Assembly (NCBI RefSeq): GCF_936916975.1
Contig: NZ_CAKZGO010000043.1
Coordinates: forward strand, 62,001 to 126,000
DNA length: 64,000 bases
Direction: 5' to 3'
Origin: an uncultured Dongia sp.
GTDB lineage: Bacteria > Pseudomonadota > Alphaproteobacteria > Dongiales > Dongiaceae
Each line of letters begins with the position of its first letter. The first letter of the stretch is position 1. Under the pieces are notes generated by a model that worked only from the letters and a program-made list of their open reading frames with translations, ran no database searches and was not told the origin of the DNA. Positions 45,901-54,025 of the stretch are shown in pieces. Made by a program: the position numbers and the translations under genes.

Positions 45901-47877
45901 CAGCGGGTCGATGGCGGCAGCGGCACAGACACCGTGGCGGCGGACGGCTTCGACGGCCCGATGGACCTCAGCGGCGACTTCCGCAACTTCTTCCGCGAAG
46001 TGGAGATCATCGACCTGGGCGGCAGCAAAGAGAATACCCTTGTCTTGAACGTCGCCGCAGTAGCGGCCCTTGCCGGCTCCAATGGCGATCAATTTGGCGC
46101 CAATACGCTGCTGGTCAAGGGCGACGCAGCAGATCACGTCGACTTCGCCGAGCAGGGCTGGGTTCTCACCGGCAACATCACCGATCCGTTCGGACAGGCC
46201 GGCGAATATGCCGTCTGGCAAAACGGCGCGGCGACGGCACTGATCGAGACCGACATGGGCGTATCGACCAATACTTTCGATCTTGCCTATCTGCGGCCGG
46301 AGGATGGCATCACCATTACCGGCGCCGAAGCCTCTGATTCCGCCGGCCGCGGCCTCGCTTTCGCCGGCGATATCAATGGTGACGGGGTTGATGATCTCGT
46401 CGTGGCGGCGCCCAGCGCCGACAGTCTGGGCCGTGTCAATGCGGGTGCTGCCTATATCGTCTATGGCAAGGCGGATGGGCTTGGCGATATCGACCTTGCC
46501 ACCTTCGATGCGGATGACGGTTTCCGTGTCAACGGGGCAGCGGCCGGCAACAGCCTGGGGACAAGTGTCGCCAGGGCCGGAGACGTGAACGGCGACGGCA
46601 TCGACGACATCATCCTGGGTGCACCCGGTACGGACGCCAACAAGGGGACGACCTATGTCATCTATGGCCAGCTGGGCGGGCCCGGCGATATCGACCTCGC
46701 CACGCTGACAGCGGCGCAAGGCTTCAGCATTGCTGGTGTCGCAGCAGGCGATTTCAGTGCCTTTACGGTCAATTCCGCCGGCGATATCAACGGCGATGGC
46801 TATGACGACGTCGTCATCGGCGCGCTGAATGCTGACGGACTCGGCTACGATGCCGGCGAATCCTATGTCGTCTACGGCAGCGCTACCGGGCCCGGCAACA
46901 TCGACCTTGCTGCCCTGACAAGCGACCAGGGCTTTCGTATTTCCGGTACCCTGGAACACAACACGGGTCGCGCGGTCAGTTCGGCCGGCGACATCAATGG
47001 CGACGGCATCGACGATGTTATGGTGTCCGGCGTGCAAAGCACACGAGGCCAGGCCTTCATCATCTACGGCAAGGAGGAAGGCCTCGGCGATATCGACCTC
47101 GGCACGTTCACGCCAGCCCAGGGGTTCTCGATCCTCAGCACCAGCGATTATGATTCCGGCGGCTTTGCCTTGAGCTCGGCCGGCGACATCAACGGCGACG
47201 GTTTCGACGATATCCTTCTCGGCGGCGCTTCGGCACGGCCTCTTGTGGGACGGCATTATGCCGGCGAATCCTATGTCATCTACGGCTCGGATGGCGGACC
47301 TGTCGATATCGACCTCAACAACCTTCTCCCCACGCAGGGTTTCCGGATTTCCGGCGCCAATGAATATGATTTCAGCGGCATCTCGGTAAGTTCGGCCGGC
47401 GACGTCAATGGCGATGGTCTGGACGATCTCATCATCGGCGCCACGGAGGCAGACCCCTCCGACCGGCGCGATGCCGGGCAGAGTTATGTCGTGTTCGGCC
47501 AGGCCGGCGGGCTCGCCGACATCGATTTGCGGCACCTGACCGATGAACAGGGGTTCAAGATTTCCGGCGCGACGGCGGGCGACCGCGCCGGCGTCGAAGT
47601 AAGTGCGGCCGGCGATATCAACGATGACGGCTTTGACGATCTGTTCGTCGGTGCGCCATCGGCTGATCCCCACGGCGTGGCCAATGCAGGTGAGGCCTAT
47701 ATCATTTATGGCCGCGACTTCGGGGCCGGTGGCGGTGCGCTCACAGCACTGCAGTTGAACGATGTACTGGACGATGACGACGATCCGGGCTCTGATGGCG
47801 GACACGACAATGCTGCCATGCCGGTCGTCCTGCCCGCGGCATTCCAGCCGCCGCCTTTGGAGCCGGATCTGATCTGA
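42901..47877 (+). CDS. giant RTX / cadherin / FG-GAP repeat calcium-binding protein
   Basis: A 1658-residue acidic protein, probably secreted by a type I system (no signal peptide; glycine/aspartate RTX repeats). RTX nonapeptides GGxGxDxLx occur at about residues 146-190, 258-300 and 943-1005. A cadherin-like domain spans about 360-460. Two blocks of seven FG-GAP repeats (AGDxNGDGxDDxIxGA) lie at about 466-940 and 1123-1603, each the number needed for one seven-bladed propeller. Within the repeats the segments ITLPEQGF/DIDLATL also recur. I chose ATG 42901 (GGGAGGGTGAC upstream) over a GTG at 42868. No transporter genes are adjacent. Likely an adhesin or matrix protein. Confidence 0.9.
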   Translation: MADGNGAGGNRTFAVALGNNLTFDSFGFYGAGVDVEEPAEIDTLVFTGAGLTAANMQLRQVGADVVITFIGVPNTSVTLTGMSIELLDNTDGTGNFQFNGEAAPTNSVDIWNAEQGGLLEKPGTVAFLNDLPNYVEGFDGSNEVINGLGGNDTLKGLSGNDLLRGGDGNDLLDGGIGGDRMEGGKGNDVYIVDSIYDVVIENVPNSNNGGWSDEVRSSITFHMGTQVNIERLVLTGTQAINGAANSGHNFVVGNNAANSLDGRDGNDTLLGNGGDDALNGGRGNDLLRGGNGNDYLDGGTGWDVAAFSGMLADYSFAQAGGSQFFITDQNTANGDDGTDLGGNIEILRFQDGDIGIVRQVSDADADANQVAEGAATGTEVQITATAVHSTGGSVTYSLTDNSFGRFAIDPVTGVVTVANGLLIDYETNTQHNITVRATDPVTGLYREQIFVVNVTDVPDAPLGTLDLATFNASQGFRILGAAGSDYSGLSIHAAGDVNGDGIDDMIVAAIIQSENAAGRAYLVYGQGDDAVDIDLASMTPAQGIVLGGDTGNYAAGFVVSSAGDFNGDGFDDVIIGARYATPDDRFDAGAAYVIFGGDNLANIDLAALTPEQGFRIAGDTSSATGKAVSAAGDLNGDGVDDIVVLTRGAANAYVIYGHGGEQPDIDTKTALTPEQGFTIGRSDGLLGAYSVAQAGDINGDGLADIILGSPFEAGAGRPDSGVSYVIYGRQGDSSDIDLATLTPEQGFKILGANPSDISGSPVTSAGDFNGDGISDLLIGAPAVENDPGARAYVIYGGREDLADIDLADLTSYQGLVISGSGSDPSDGNSISLAGDINGDGIDDIIVGGRRADPSGRIDAGQAFVVFGQLGRPDNIDLATLTPAQGFKIIGAAADDQAGFDVSAAGDVNGDGFDDLMISALGADPLGRPNAGETYIIYGSNLTNAVTQLGTPGDDNLVGDSSNAVLIGGLGNDTMTASGNATFHGGAGDDRMVIDDSNGDPQRVDGGSGTDTVAADGFDGPMDLSGDFRNFFREVEIIDLGGSKENTLVLNVAAVAALAGSNGDQFGANTLLVKGDAADHVDFAEQGWVLTGNITDPFGQAGEYAVWQNGAATALIETDMGVSTNTFDLAYLRPEDGITITGAEASDSAGRGLAFAGDINGDGVDDLVVAAPSADSLGRVNAGAAYIVYGKADGLGDIDLATFDADDGFRVNGAAAGNSLGTSVARAGDVNGDGIDDIILGAPGTDANKGTTYVIYGQLGGPGDIDLATLTAAQGFSIAGVAAGDFSAFTVNSAGDINGDGYDDVVIGALNADGLGYDAGESYVVYGSATGPGNIDLAALTSDQGFRISGTLEHNTGRAVSSAGDINGDGIDDVMVSGVQSTRGQAFIIYGKEEGLGDIDLGTFTPAQGFSILSTSDYDSGGFALSSAGDINGDGFDDILLGGASARPLVGRHYAGESYVIYGSDGGPVDIDLNNLLPTQGFRISGANEYDFSGISVSSAGDVNGDGLDDLIIGATEADPSDRRDAGQSYVVFGQAGGLADIDLRHLTDEQGFKISGATAGDRAGVEVSAAGDINDDGFDDLFVGAPSADPHGVANAGEAYIIYGRDFGAGGGALTALQLNDVLDDDDDPGSDGGHDNAAMPVVLPAAFQPPPLEPDLI

Positions 47878-47895
47878 CTGTATAGGTGACCTGAC

Positions 47896-48954
47896 TTGGA
47901 TATTGCGACCACCGCTGCAGCGCCCCCCAAGTTCGAGCTGCTGCCATCACGGCAATTCCCGGAATGGCTGGCGGAGCATCACCTGTCGCTGGCCTTCACC
48001 ACCTATCAGGCGGGGAAGCTGTTCCTGGTAGGCCTGCAGCCGGACAATCGTCTCTCGGTGTTCGAACGCACCTTCAGCCGCTGCATGGGATTGTGGTCGG
48101 ATGGCCAGACCATGTGGATGTCGACGCTCTACCAGCTGTGGCGGTTCGAGAATGCGCTGGCGCCGGGCCAGCTGTCGCAAGGCTATGACCGGCTGTTCGT
48201 ACCGCAGGCGGCCTACACCACCGGCGATCTCGATGCCCATGATCTTGGTATCGACGCGGCCGGACGGCCGATCTTCGTCAACACGCTTTTTTCCTGCCTT
48301 GCCACGGTGTCGGAGACGAAGAGCTTCAAGCCATTGTGGCAACCACCTTATATTTCACGGCTTGCGGCGGAGGATCGCTGCCACCTCAATGGCCTTGCCA
48401 TGCAGGACGGCAGCCCAGCCTATGTCACCGCGGTCGGCGAAAGCGATGTCGCCGACGGCTGGCGCGATTGGCGTCGCGATGGCGGCGTGGTGATCGACGT
48501 GCCGACGAAAGAGATTGTCGGGCGCGGCTTCTCCATGCCGCATTCGCCACGCATCCATGACGGCAAGCTCTATCTCCATGATTCCGGCACCGGCCGTTTC
48601 GGCACGCTTGATCCCGCATCCGGCACGTTCACGGAAATCGCCTTCTGCCCCGGCTATCTGCGTGGCCTCGCCTTCCAGGGGGATTTTGCCATCGTCGGCC
48701 TGTCGCAGCCGCGCGAGAACCGGACCTTCAGCGGCCTCGCCCTCGACGATGCCTTGGCACAGCGCAAGGCATCACCGATCTGCGCGCTGATGGTGATCGA
48801 TCTCAGGTCGGGCGGAATCGTGCATTGGCTTAAGATCGAGGGTGTCCTGCAGGAACTCTATGACGTCGTCGTCTTGCCACAGACGCGTCGTCCGCAGGCG
48901 CTCGGCCTCAAGACCGACGAGATCCGGCGCGTGATCACGATCGAGGATGCGTAG
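47896..48954 (+). CDS. TIGR03032/DUF4915-like protein
   Basis: A 352-residue protein beginning TTG with AGGTGAC about 5 nt upstream. It resembles the TIGR03032 family: FTTYQAGKLFLVGLQPDNRL, ERTFSRCMGLWSDGQTMWMS, DLDAHDLGIDAAGRPIFVNT, DRCHLNGLAMQDGSPAYVTA and MPHSPRIHDGKLYLHDSGTG, a beta-propeller-like pattern. The family's function is unknown. It starts 18 bp after the FG-GAP/RTX protein and is very likely co-transcribed. A role in modifying or handling that protein is possible but unproven. Confidence 0.78.
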   Translation: MDIATTAAAPPKFELLPSRQFPEWLAEHHLSLAFTTYQAGKLFLVGLQPDNRLSVFERTFSRCMGLWSDGQTMWMSTLYQLWRFENALAPGQLSQGYDRLFVPQAAYTTGDLDAHDLGIDAAGRPIFVNTLFSCLATVSETKSFKPLWQPPYISRLAAEDRCHLNGLAMQDGSPAYVTAVGESDVADGWRDWRRDGGVVIDVPTKEIVGRGFSMPHSPRIHDGKLYLHDSGTGRFGTLDPASGTFTEIAFCPGYLRGLAFQGDFAIVGLSQPRENRTFSGLALDDALAQRKASPICALMVIDLRSGGIVHWLKIEGVLQELYDVVVLPQTRRPQALGLKTDEIRRVITIEDA

Positions 48955-48972
48955 TCGGGTGCCGTCAGCTGT

Positions 48973-49740
48973 TCAGGCGACCGACCAGCCGCCATCGACG
49001 AGCAGGTCCGCGCCGTTGATCAGGGAAGCTGCCGGCGATGCCAGAAACACCACGGCGCCGGTGACATCCTTGGTTTCGCCGACGCGGCCGACCGGGATGT
49101 GCGCCACCGTCTGCCGGAAGGAATCGGGATCGCTCAAGTAGGGCCGCGTGCCGTCCGTCCAGATGAAGGTCGGCGAGACACTGTTGACGGCCAGCCCCAA
49201 GGGCGCCCACTCCACCGCCAGGCAACGCGTCAGATGATTGATCGCCGCCTTGGTCATGCAATAGACCGCTTCGCCGCGCAGGGTGACTGTGCCGGCCTGC
49301 GAGCTGATGTTGACGATGCGGCCGGATTTCCGCGCGATCATGGTCTTGGCGACCGCCTGGGTCATGAAGAAGGTGCCCTTCACATTGGTCGCCAGCACCA
49401 GGTCGAAATCCGCTTCCTTCACGTCCTGCGCCAGGTCATCGCGGGCGATGCCGACATTGTTGACCAGCACATCGATGCGCCCGAAATGGGCGATCGCCTG
49501 TTGCACAATGCTCTCGATTTCCGATGTCTTGGTGATGTCCAGCTTGAGGAGCAACGCGCGACGCCCGAGCGCCTCGATGATGGCGCCGAGATCGCCACCA
49601 TCATCGCGCACGATGGCGATGATGTCGGCGCCTGCGGCGGCGCAGGCCAGGGCACAGGCACGGCCGATCCCCCGCCCGGCGCCGGTGACCATCGCCACCT
49701 TGCCTTGCAGGCTGAAATCCGGTGCAAAATTTTCGCTCAT
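48973..49740 (-). CDS. SDR oxidoreductase, FabG-like
   Basis: A 255-residue classical SDR. TGAGRGIGRACALACAAAGA cofactor motif, NNVGIARDDLAQD, catalytic Ser in NISSQAGTVTL and Tyr-x3-Lys in YCMTKAAINHLTR, and the closing VVFLASPAASLINGADLLVD. ATG 49740 (GGAG upstream) is preferred to the GTG just before it. It lies 30 bp after the permease gene of the second sugar transporter on the same strand, so it probably oxidises the imported sugar or polyol. Confidence 0.9.
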   Translation of the reverse strand: MSENFAPDFSLQGKVAMVTGAGRGIGRACALACAAAGADIIAIVRDDGGDLGAIIEALGRRALLLKLDITKTSEIESIVQQAIAHFGRIDVLVNNVGIARDDLAQDVKEADFDLVLATNVKGTFFMTQAVAKTMIARKSGRIVNISSQAGTVTLRGEAVYCMTKAAINHLTRCLAVEWAPLGLAVNSVSPTFIWTDGTRPYLSDPDSFRQTVAHIPVGRVGETKDVTGAVVFLASPAASLINGADLLVDGGWSVA

Positions 49741-49770
49741 CACCTTGCGCTCCGATAATGGCGGCGCGGT

Positions 49771-50772
49771 CTAGTCGCTTTGCCGGAAGTTGCGCACCCG
49801 GTCGAACAGAACCGCGAGGAGAATGGCACCGCCGATGAAGCAACCCTGCCAGAAGGCATCGATGCCGAGCAGGCCTAAGCTGTTGCGGATGACTTCGATG
49901 AGGGCCGCACCCACCAGGGCGCCCAGCGCCGTGCCGACACCGCCAGCGAGCGCCGCCCCGCCGATGACCGCCGCGGCGATCACCTGCAGTTCCAGGCCTG
50001 CGCCGATATTGGTGGTGATGGCGCCGAGCCAGCCGGTCTGCACGATGCCGGCGATGCCGGCCGTCAGCGACGAGATCATGTAGACCGCGACCTTGATCGG
50101 ACGCACCGGCACACCGGTCAGGCGCGCTGCATGCTCGTTGCCGCCGATCGCGAAGATATGACGGCCGAACTTGGTCCAGCGCAGCACGAAGCCAGTGATC
50201 AGCGCCAGTACGATCATGTAGAGCACCGGATTGGCGATGCCGAAGAACCAGGCGCCGCCACCCAGCGCCAGCAAGGCGTTGTGATCCGGGCCGAACTCGT
50301 AGACGACCGTGTTGTTGGAGGCGACCATCGCCAGGCTGCGGGCGATCGACAAAGTTCCCAGCGTCACCACAAAGGGCGGAAAGCGCAGATAGGCGATCAA
50401 GATGCCATGCACGGCACCGACCGCGAGTGCCGCGGCCAGCGAGGCCGCGATACCCACTTCGATGCTGTAGCCGGCATGCATGACGACGCCCAGGATCATG
50501 CTGCACAGGCACAGCACCGAGCCCACCGACAGATCGATCCCACCGATGATGATCACCAAAGTCATGCCGAGCGCCACGATGGCGACGAAAGTGACGTTGC
50601 GGGTGATGTTGTAGAGATTCTTCGATGTCGCGAAGGAATCGGTGCTGATCGTCAGGAAAAGGCAGGCGAGCAGGACGGCAATCAGGACCCAGAAGGTCTG
50701 ACTGGCAAAGACCGAGGCGAACCAGCTTTGCTGTTTCTGCTCAATCGTCTGGTCCAGAGTGGTTGCCATCAT
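49771..50772 (-). CDS. sugar ABC transporter permease, RbsC-like (second system)
   Basis: A 333-residue CUT2 permease with about ten membrane segments. It shows the family motif IIIGGIDLSVGSVLCLCSMI near residue 82, FPPFVVTLGTLSIARSLAMV near 130, and AAAVIGGAALAGGVGTALGA near 270. It is distinct in sequence from the permease at 27390. It forms an importer with the ATPase at 50809 and the divergently encoded binding protein at 51933, and is followed by an SDR gene. Confidence 0.92.
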   Translation of the reverse strand: MMATTLDQTIEQKQQSWFASVFASQTFWVLIAVLLACLFLTISTDSFATSKNLYNITRNVTFVAIVALGMTLVIIIGGIDLSVGSVLCLCSMILGVVMHAGYSIEVGIAASLAAALAVGAVHGILIAYLRFPPFVVTLGTLSIARSLAMVASNNTVVYEFGPDHNALLALGGGAWFFGIANPVLYMIVLALITGFVLRWTKFGRHIFAIGGNEHAARLTGVPVRPIKVAVYMISSLTAGIAGIVQTGWLGAITTNIGAGLELQVIAAAVIGGAALAGGVGTALGALVGAALIEVIRNSLGLLGIDAFWQGCFIGGAILLAVLFDRVRNFRQSD

Positions 50773-50808
50773 CGACCTTCAATCAATTGCAATGTTAGAG
50801 AGCCCGGA

Positions 50809-51549
50809 TCAGACCTGTTCAATGGCACCGGTGATGAGCCCGGTCACTTCTTCCGGCGAGCTCGCGGCGATCTGCTTGTCGGCGACCTTGCGGCCGCGGC
50901 GCATCACGATCACGCGATCGGCCACGGTGAAGACGTCGGGCATGCGATGGCTGATCAGCACGACAGCGATGCCGCGGTCGCGAAGATGGCGAATGAGGTT
51001 AAGTACCTCAGCCACCTGCCGCACCGAGATGGCGGCGGTCGGCTCGTCCATCAGCACGATCTTGGCTTCCGACAGCATGGTGCGCGCGATCGCGACTGCC
51101 TGGCGCTGGCCGCCGGACATTTGTTTAACAAGGTCGCGGGGGCGCGTTTCGGACTTCAATTCCTTGAAGATTTCGCCGGCCCGCCGATACATGCGCGCGT
51201 AGTCGAGCACCTTGAACGGCCCGACACCGCATTTGAGCTCGCGACCGAGAAAGACGTTCGCAGCTGCGGTCAAATTGTTGCAGAGGGCGAGATCCTGGTG
51301 AACGATTTCAATGCCATGGCGGCGCGCTTCGACTGGGCGGTGCAGCACAAGTTCAGCACCATCCATGCGCAGACTGCCATGGCTTGGCAGGAAATTGCCG
51401 GCAATCATCTTCACCAAGGTCGACTTGCCGGCGCCGTTGTCACCCATGAGGCCAACCACCTCACCGGCTTCAATCGAGAACGACACATCGTTGACGGCCT
51501 GGATGGCGCCGAAATGCTTTGAGATGTTGGTGAGCTCGAGAACCGCCAA
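50809..51549 (-). CDS. sugar ABC transporter ATP-binding protein (second system)
   Basis: A 246-residue single-domain ATPase. Walker [18 protein letters not shown] near residue 35, signature MSGGQRQAVAIART near 140, Walker B IVLMDEPTAAISV near 160, and H-loop LISHRMPDVFTVADR. The protein family begins at AVLELTNISKHFG, and the only plausible start there is TTG 51549, with AGGGGG about 7 nt upstream. The open frame continues to 51975 but that part is the divergent promoter region. It precedes the permease gene by 36 bp. Confidence 0.88.
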   Translation of the reverse strand: MAVLELTNISKHFGAIQAVNDVSFSIEAGEVVGLMGDNGAGKSTLVKMIAGNFLPSHGSLRMDGAELVLHRPVEARRHGIEIVHQDLALCNNLTAAANVFLGRELKCGVGPFKVLDYARMYRRAGEIFKELKSETRPRDLVKQMSGGQRQAVAIARTMLSEAKIVLMDEPTAAISVRQVAEVLNLIRHLRDRGIAVVLISHRMPDVFTVADRVIVMRRGRKVADKQIAASSPEEVTGLITGAIEQV

Positions 51550-51932
51550 CGCTTTGCCCCCTGCTAGACATTTCCGCACGTGCGAAAGAGCGGCGATGTC
51601 GTGCGTTACTCCCGTCGTGTCTTCTTTTTTGTTGTGACGATTTAGGCAAACAGCATCGCATGCGTCAAGCGCGTTTACCGAATAAGTACTACAAATAGCG
51701 ATTGACGGTCTCGCGACCTCGTTGTTAGCTGACCGTGCGAAGTTGGATGCTGGTCTTCTATCTTTTCGCGTCACACGCGTGAGCTGGAGCCGGCTACTGC
51801 TTCGCACTAAAAAAATGTTCGTTGGCCTTTGCTGGTGATGCGAGCGTCTTTGAGAATGATCCTCGCTCATCGGCATAAGTCTTCGACCACGGAGCAGACA
51901 CGCCGTGTCTGCCTGTTCACGGGGAGGAATGC
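51550..51932. promoter_or_regulatory. 383-bp divergent regulatory region of the second sugar transporter
   Basis: No convincing gene. The region separates the ATPase (minus) and binding-protein (plus) genes, so it must contain both promoters. The palindrome CGCACGTGCG lies at 51575-51584, with partial extension (TTTC...GAAA), just upstream of the ATPase start. A second short palindrome, CGCATGCG, lies near 51656-51663. AT-richer stretches occur at about 51610-51640 and 51670-51700. No regulator gene is adjacent, so the controlling protein is unknown. Confidence 0.6.
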
Positions 51933-52922
51933 ATGAAGAAGTATCTATTGCTCGCTGCCATGGCTGCACTGACATTCAGTGCGGAACCGGCCTTTGCCAA
52001 GAAGCAGCTCGTGATCGTCGTCAAAGGTTTGGACAATCCTTTCTTTGAAGCGATCAACCAGGGCTGCCAGAAATGGAATGCCGAGAACGCCAACTCCGAA
52101 TATGAGTGCTTCTACACCGGCCCGGCATCGACATCCGATGAAGCCGGCGAAGCACAGATCGTTCAGGACATGCTCGGCAAGGCCGACACGGTGGCCATGG
52201 CGATCTCGCCATCCAACGCCAAGCTGATCGCGCAGACGATCAAGACCTCGGGCGCCACGATTCCAATCATGACGCTCGATGCCGATCTCGCGGTTGAGGA
52301 TGCGGCTTTGCGCAAGACCTATCTCGGCACCGACAACTACCTGATGGGCTATCGCATCGGCGAGTACATCAAAGAGAAGAAGCCCAATGGCGGCACGGTT
52401 TGCACGATTCAGGGCAATCCTGGCGCCGACAACATCCTGCGCCGTGCGCAGGGTACCCGCGATGCGCTGAGCGGGCAGAAGGGTCTGCCGGCATTGAAGG
52501 GTGAAGGCGGCTGGACCGAAGTCGACGGTTGCCCGGTCTTCACCAACGATGACGGCGCCAAGGGCGTGCAGGCGATGACGGATATCCTTGCCGCCAACCC
52601 GAAGCTCGATGCGTTCGCGATCGAGGGCGGCTGGCCGCTGTTCGGCGCCCCGCAGCCCTACCGCGATCTGTTCAAGCCGATGGCCGACAAGATCGCCAGC
52701 GGTGAATTCGTCATCTCGGCTGCCGACACGATCGGCGACGAAGTGGCGATCGCCCGGGAAGGCCTGGTCACCGCACTGGTCGGCCAGCGTCCGTTCGAGA
52801 TGGGCTACAAGGCCCCCTCGGTCATGATCGATCTGGTTGAAGGCAAGACCGTCGCCGATCCGGTGTTCACCGGCCTCGACGAATGCACCAAGGACACGGT
52901 CGACACCTGCATCCAGAAGTAA
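51933..52922 (+). CDS. sugar ABC transporter periplasmic binding protein (second system)
   Basis: A 329-residue RbsB-type binding protein. Signal peptide MKKYLLLAAMAALTFSAEPA then FAKKQ. The mature part contains LVIVVKGLDNPFFEAINQGC, ADTVAMAISPSNAKLIAQTI, LGTDNYLMGYRIGEYIKEKK and TVCTIQGNPGADNILRRAQG, typical of the two sugar-binding lobes. Several Cys residues (positions near 46, 59, 164, 205 and the C-terminus) may form disulfides. A GGGGAGGAATGC ribosome site precedes the ATG. It is divergent from its ATPase and permease genes. Confidence 0.92.
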   Translation: MKKYLLLAAMAALTFSAEPAFAKKQLVIVVKGLDNPFFEAINQGCQKWNAENANSEYECFYTGPASTSDEAGEAQIVQDMLGKADTVAMAISPSNAKLIAQTIKTSGATIPIMTLDADLAVEDAALRKTYLGTDNYLMGYRIGEYIKEKKPNGGTVCTIQGNPGADNILRRAQGTRDALSGQKGLPALKGEGGWTEVDGCPVFTNDDGAKGVQAMTDILAANPKLDAFAIEGGWPLFGAPQPYRDLFKPMADKIASGEFVISAADTIGDEVAIAREGLVTALVGQRPFEMGYKAPSVMIDLVEGKTVADPVFTGLDECTKDTVDTCIQK

Positions 52923-52932
52923 CTAGTGCGCG

Positions 52933-52964
52933 GCCGCGTGATGCCAGACATGGCGTCACGCGGC
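52933..52964. terminator. bidirectional hairpin terminator
   Basis: GCCGCGTGA (52933-52941) pairs with TCACGCGGC (52956-52964), and inside it GCCA/TGGC extends the stem around a GACA loop. It lies between the convergent binding-protein and SDR genes and is the obvious shared terminator, although only a weak T-stretch (CTTATT) follows on the plus strand. Confidence 0.75.
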
Positions 52965-52971
52965 TGCCATC

Positions 52972-53853
52972 TTATTCAGGCTTAGCCAGACGCGCGTCCC
53001 GACTGAAGGCATCGAATGCCTGTTGATAGTCCGGATGCCAGCGCGACAGCGGCGGCCGATTTTCCACGATGTCACCTGCCGCCCAGAGAATGCGACGTTC
53101 GTCGAGCGCTCGGGGCACATCGTTGTCCGGACATAGAATATAAAAATCCCCCGCCTGCAGCCGCGTCATCATGAACTCGACCGTCTGATCGGGTGTCCAG
53201 GCCGCGGCCGGCTTCTCCGTGCGACCCTGTGCGGCGAGTTCGGTGAAAACGAATCCCGGTATCAGAAGATGCGCGCTCAACTGGCAGCTCGGCGTGTTGC
53301 GCAATTCATGCTGCAGGGCCTCGGTCACCGCCTTCACGCCGGTCTTGGAGACGTTATAGGCAGGATCGCCGGGCGGCGTGGTGATGCCCTGCTTCGAGCC
53401 GGTGTTGATGACGAGGCCGGGCCTGCCGCGCGCGATCATGCCGGGCACGAAAGTCTGTACGCCGTGGATGACGCCCCACAGATTGACACCAAGTATCCGC
53501 GCCCAGTTTTCCGCCAGATTTTCCGGGGGGCCGAATATCTTGCTGCCGGGTTGGATACCGGCATTGTTCATCAGCACATCCGTGCCGCCAAACCGATCGC
53601 GCACGGCCGCCTCAAGGCGCTGCACGTCTCCAACTTGGGAGACATCCGTCTCCAGCGTCAGCACTGCCGTGGCGGCGGTCTTCCCTGCTGCCGCGATTTC
53701 AGCAGCTGCCTTGGCAAGCCTGTCGACGCCCAGATCGGCAATGCAGACCTGCATCCCCGCCTGCGCAAACGCCTTGGCCGCGGCAAGGCCGATACCAGCG
53801 GCACCACCTGTCACAACGGCGACCGACCCCGAAACAAGTGCTGGATGAATCAT
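52972..53853 (-). CDS. short-chain dehydrogenase/reductase
   Basis: A 293-residue SDR. TGGAAGIGLAAAKAFAQAGM cofactor motif, NNAGIQPGSKIFGP, NTGSKQGITTPPGDPAYNVS with Tyr-x3-Lys (YNVSKTGVKAV). The C-terminal 60 residues (PDQTVEFMMTRLQAGDFYIL and the final RWHPDYQQAFDAFSRDARLA) are longer than in standard FabG. ATG 53853 has AGGAG upstream. It is convergent with the second transporter's binding-protein gene. Substrate unknown. Confidence 0.88.
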   Translation of the reverse strand: MIHPALVSGSVAVVTGGAAGIGLAAAKAFAQAGMQVCIADLGVDRLAKAAAEIAAAGKTAATAVLTLETDVSQVGDVQRLEAAVRDRFGGTDVLMNNAGIQPGSKIFGPPENLAENWARILGVNLWGVIHGVQTFVPGMIARGRPGLVINTGSKQGITTPPGDPAYNVSKTGVKAVTEALQHELRNTPSCQLSAHLLIPGFVFTELAAQGRTEKPAAAWTPDQTVEFMMTRLQAGDFYILCPDNDVPRALDERRILWAAGDIVENRPPLSRWHPDYQQAFDAFSRDARLAKPE

Positions 53854-54025
53854 GGATGGGACTCCTGGAAACTGATGATGATCGTTGTCGAACGAGGTGA
53901 TGCTACTGCACCTTCGTGGTCGTGGCATGGTCGAGCAACGCAGGCGGGAAGCGAGGAGAATTGTCTAGGGATTGTCCGAGACCTGCAAAAAATGCTGTCG
54001 AGAATAGTTTATTGACGTTACTCGA

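Noticed and set aside
45190-47805. An 871-codon open frame on the minus strand
   Set aside because: It is antisense to the FG-GAP repeats. Its regular internal repetition only mirrors the sense repeats.
51550-51975. N-terminal extension of the second transporter ATPase
   Set aside because: The extension has no family similarity, and it overlaps the start of the divergent binding-protein gene. The conserved ATPase sequence begins at TTG 51549.
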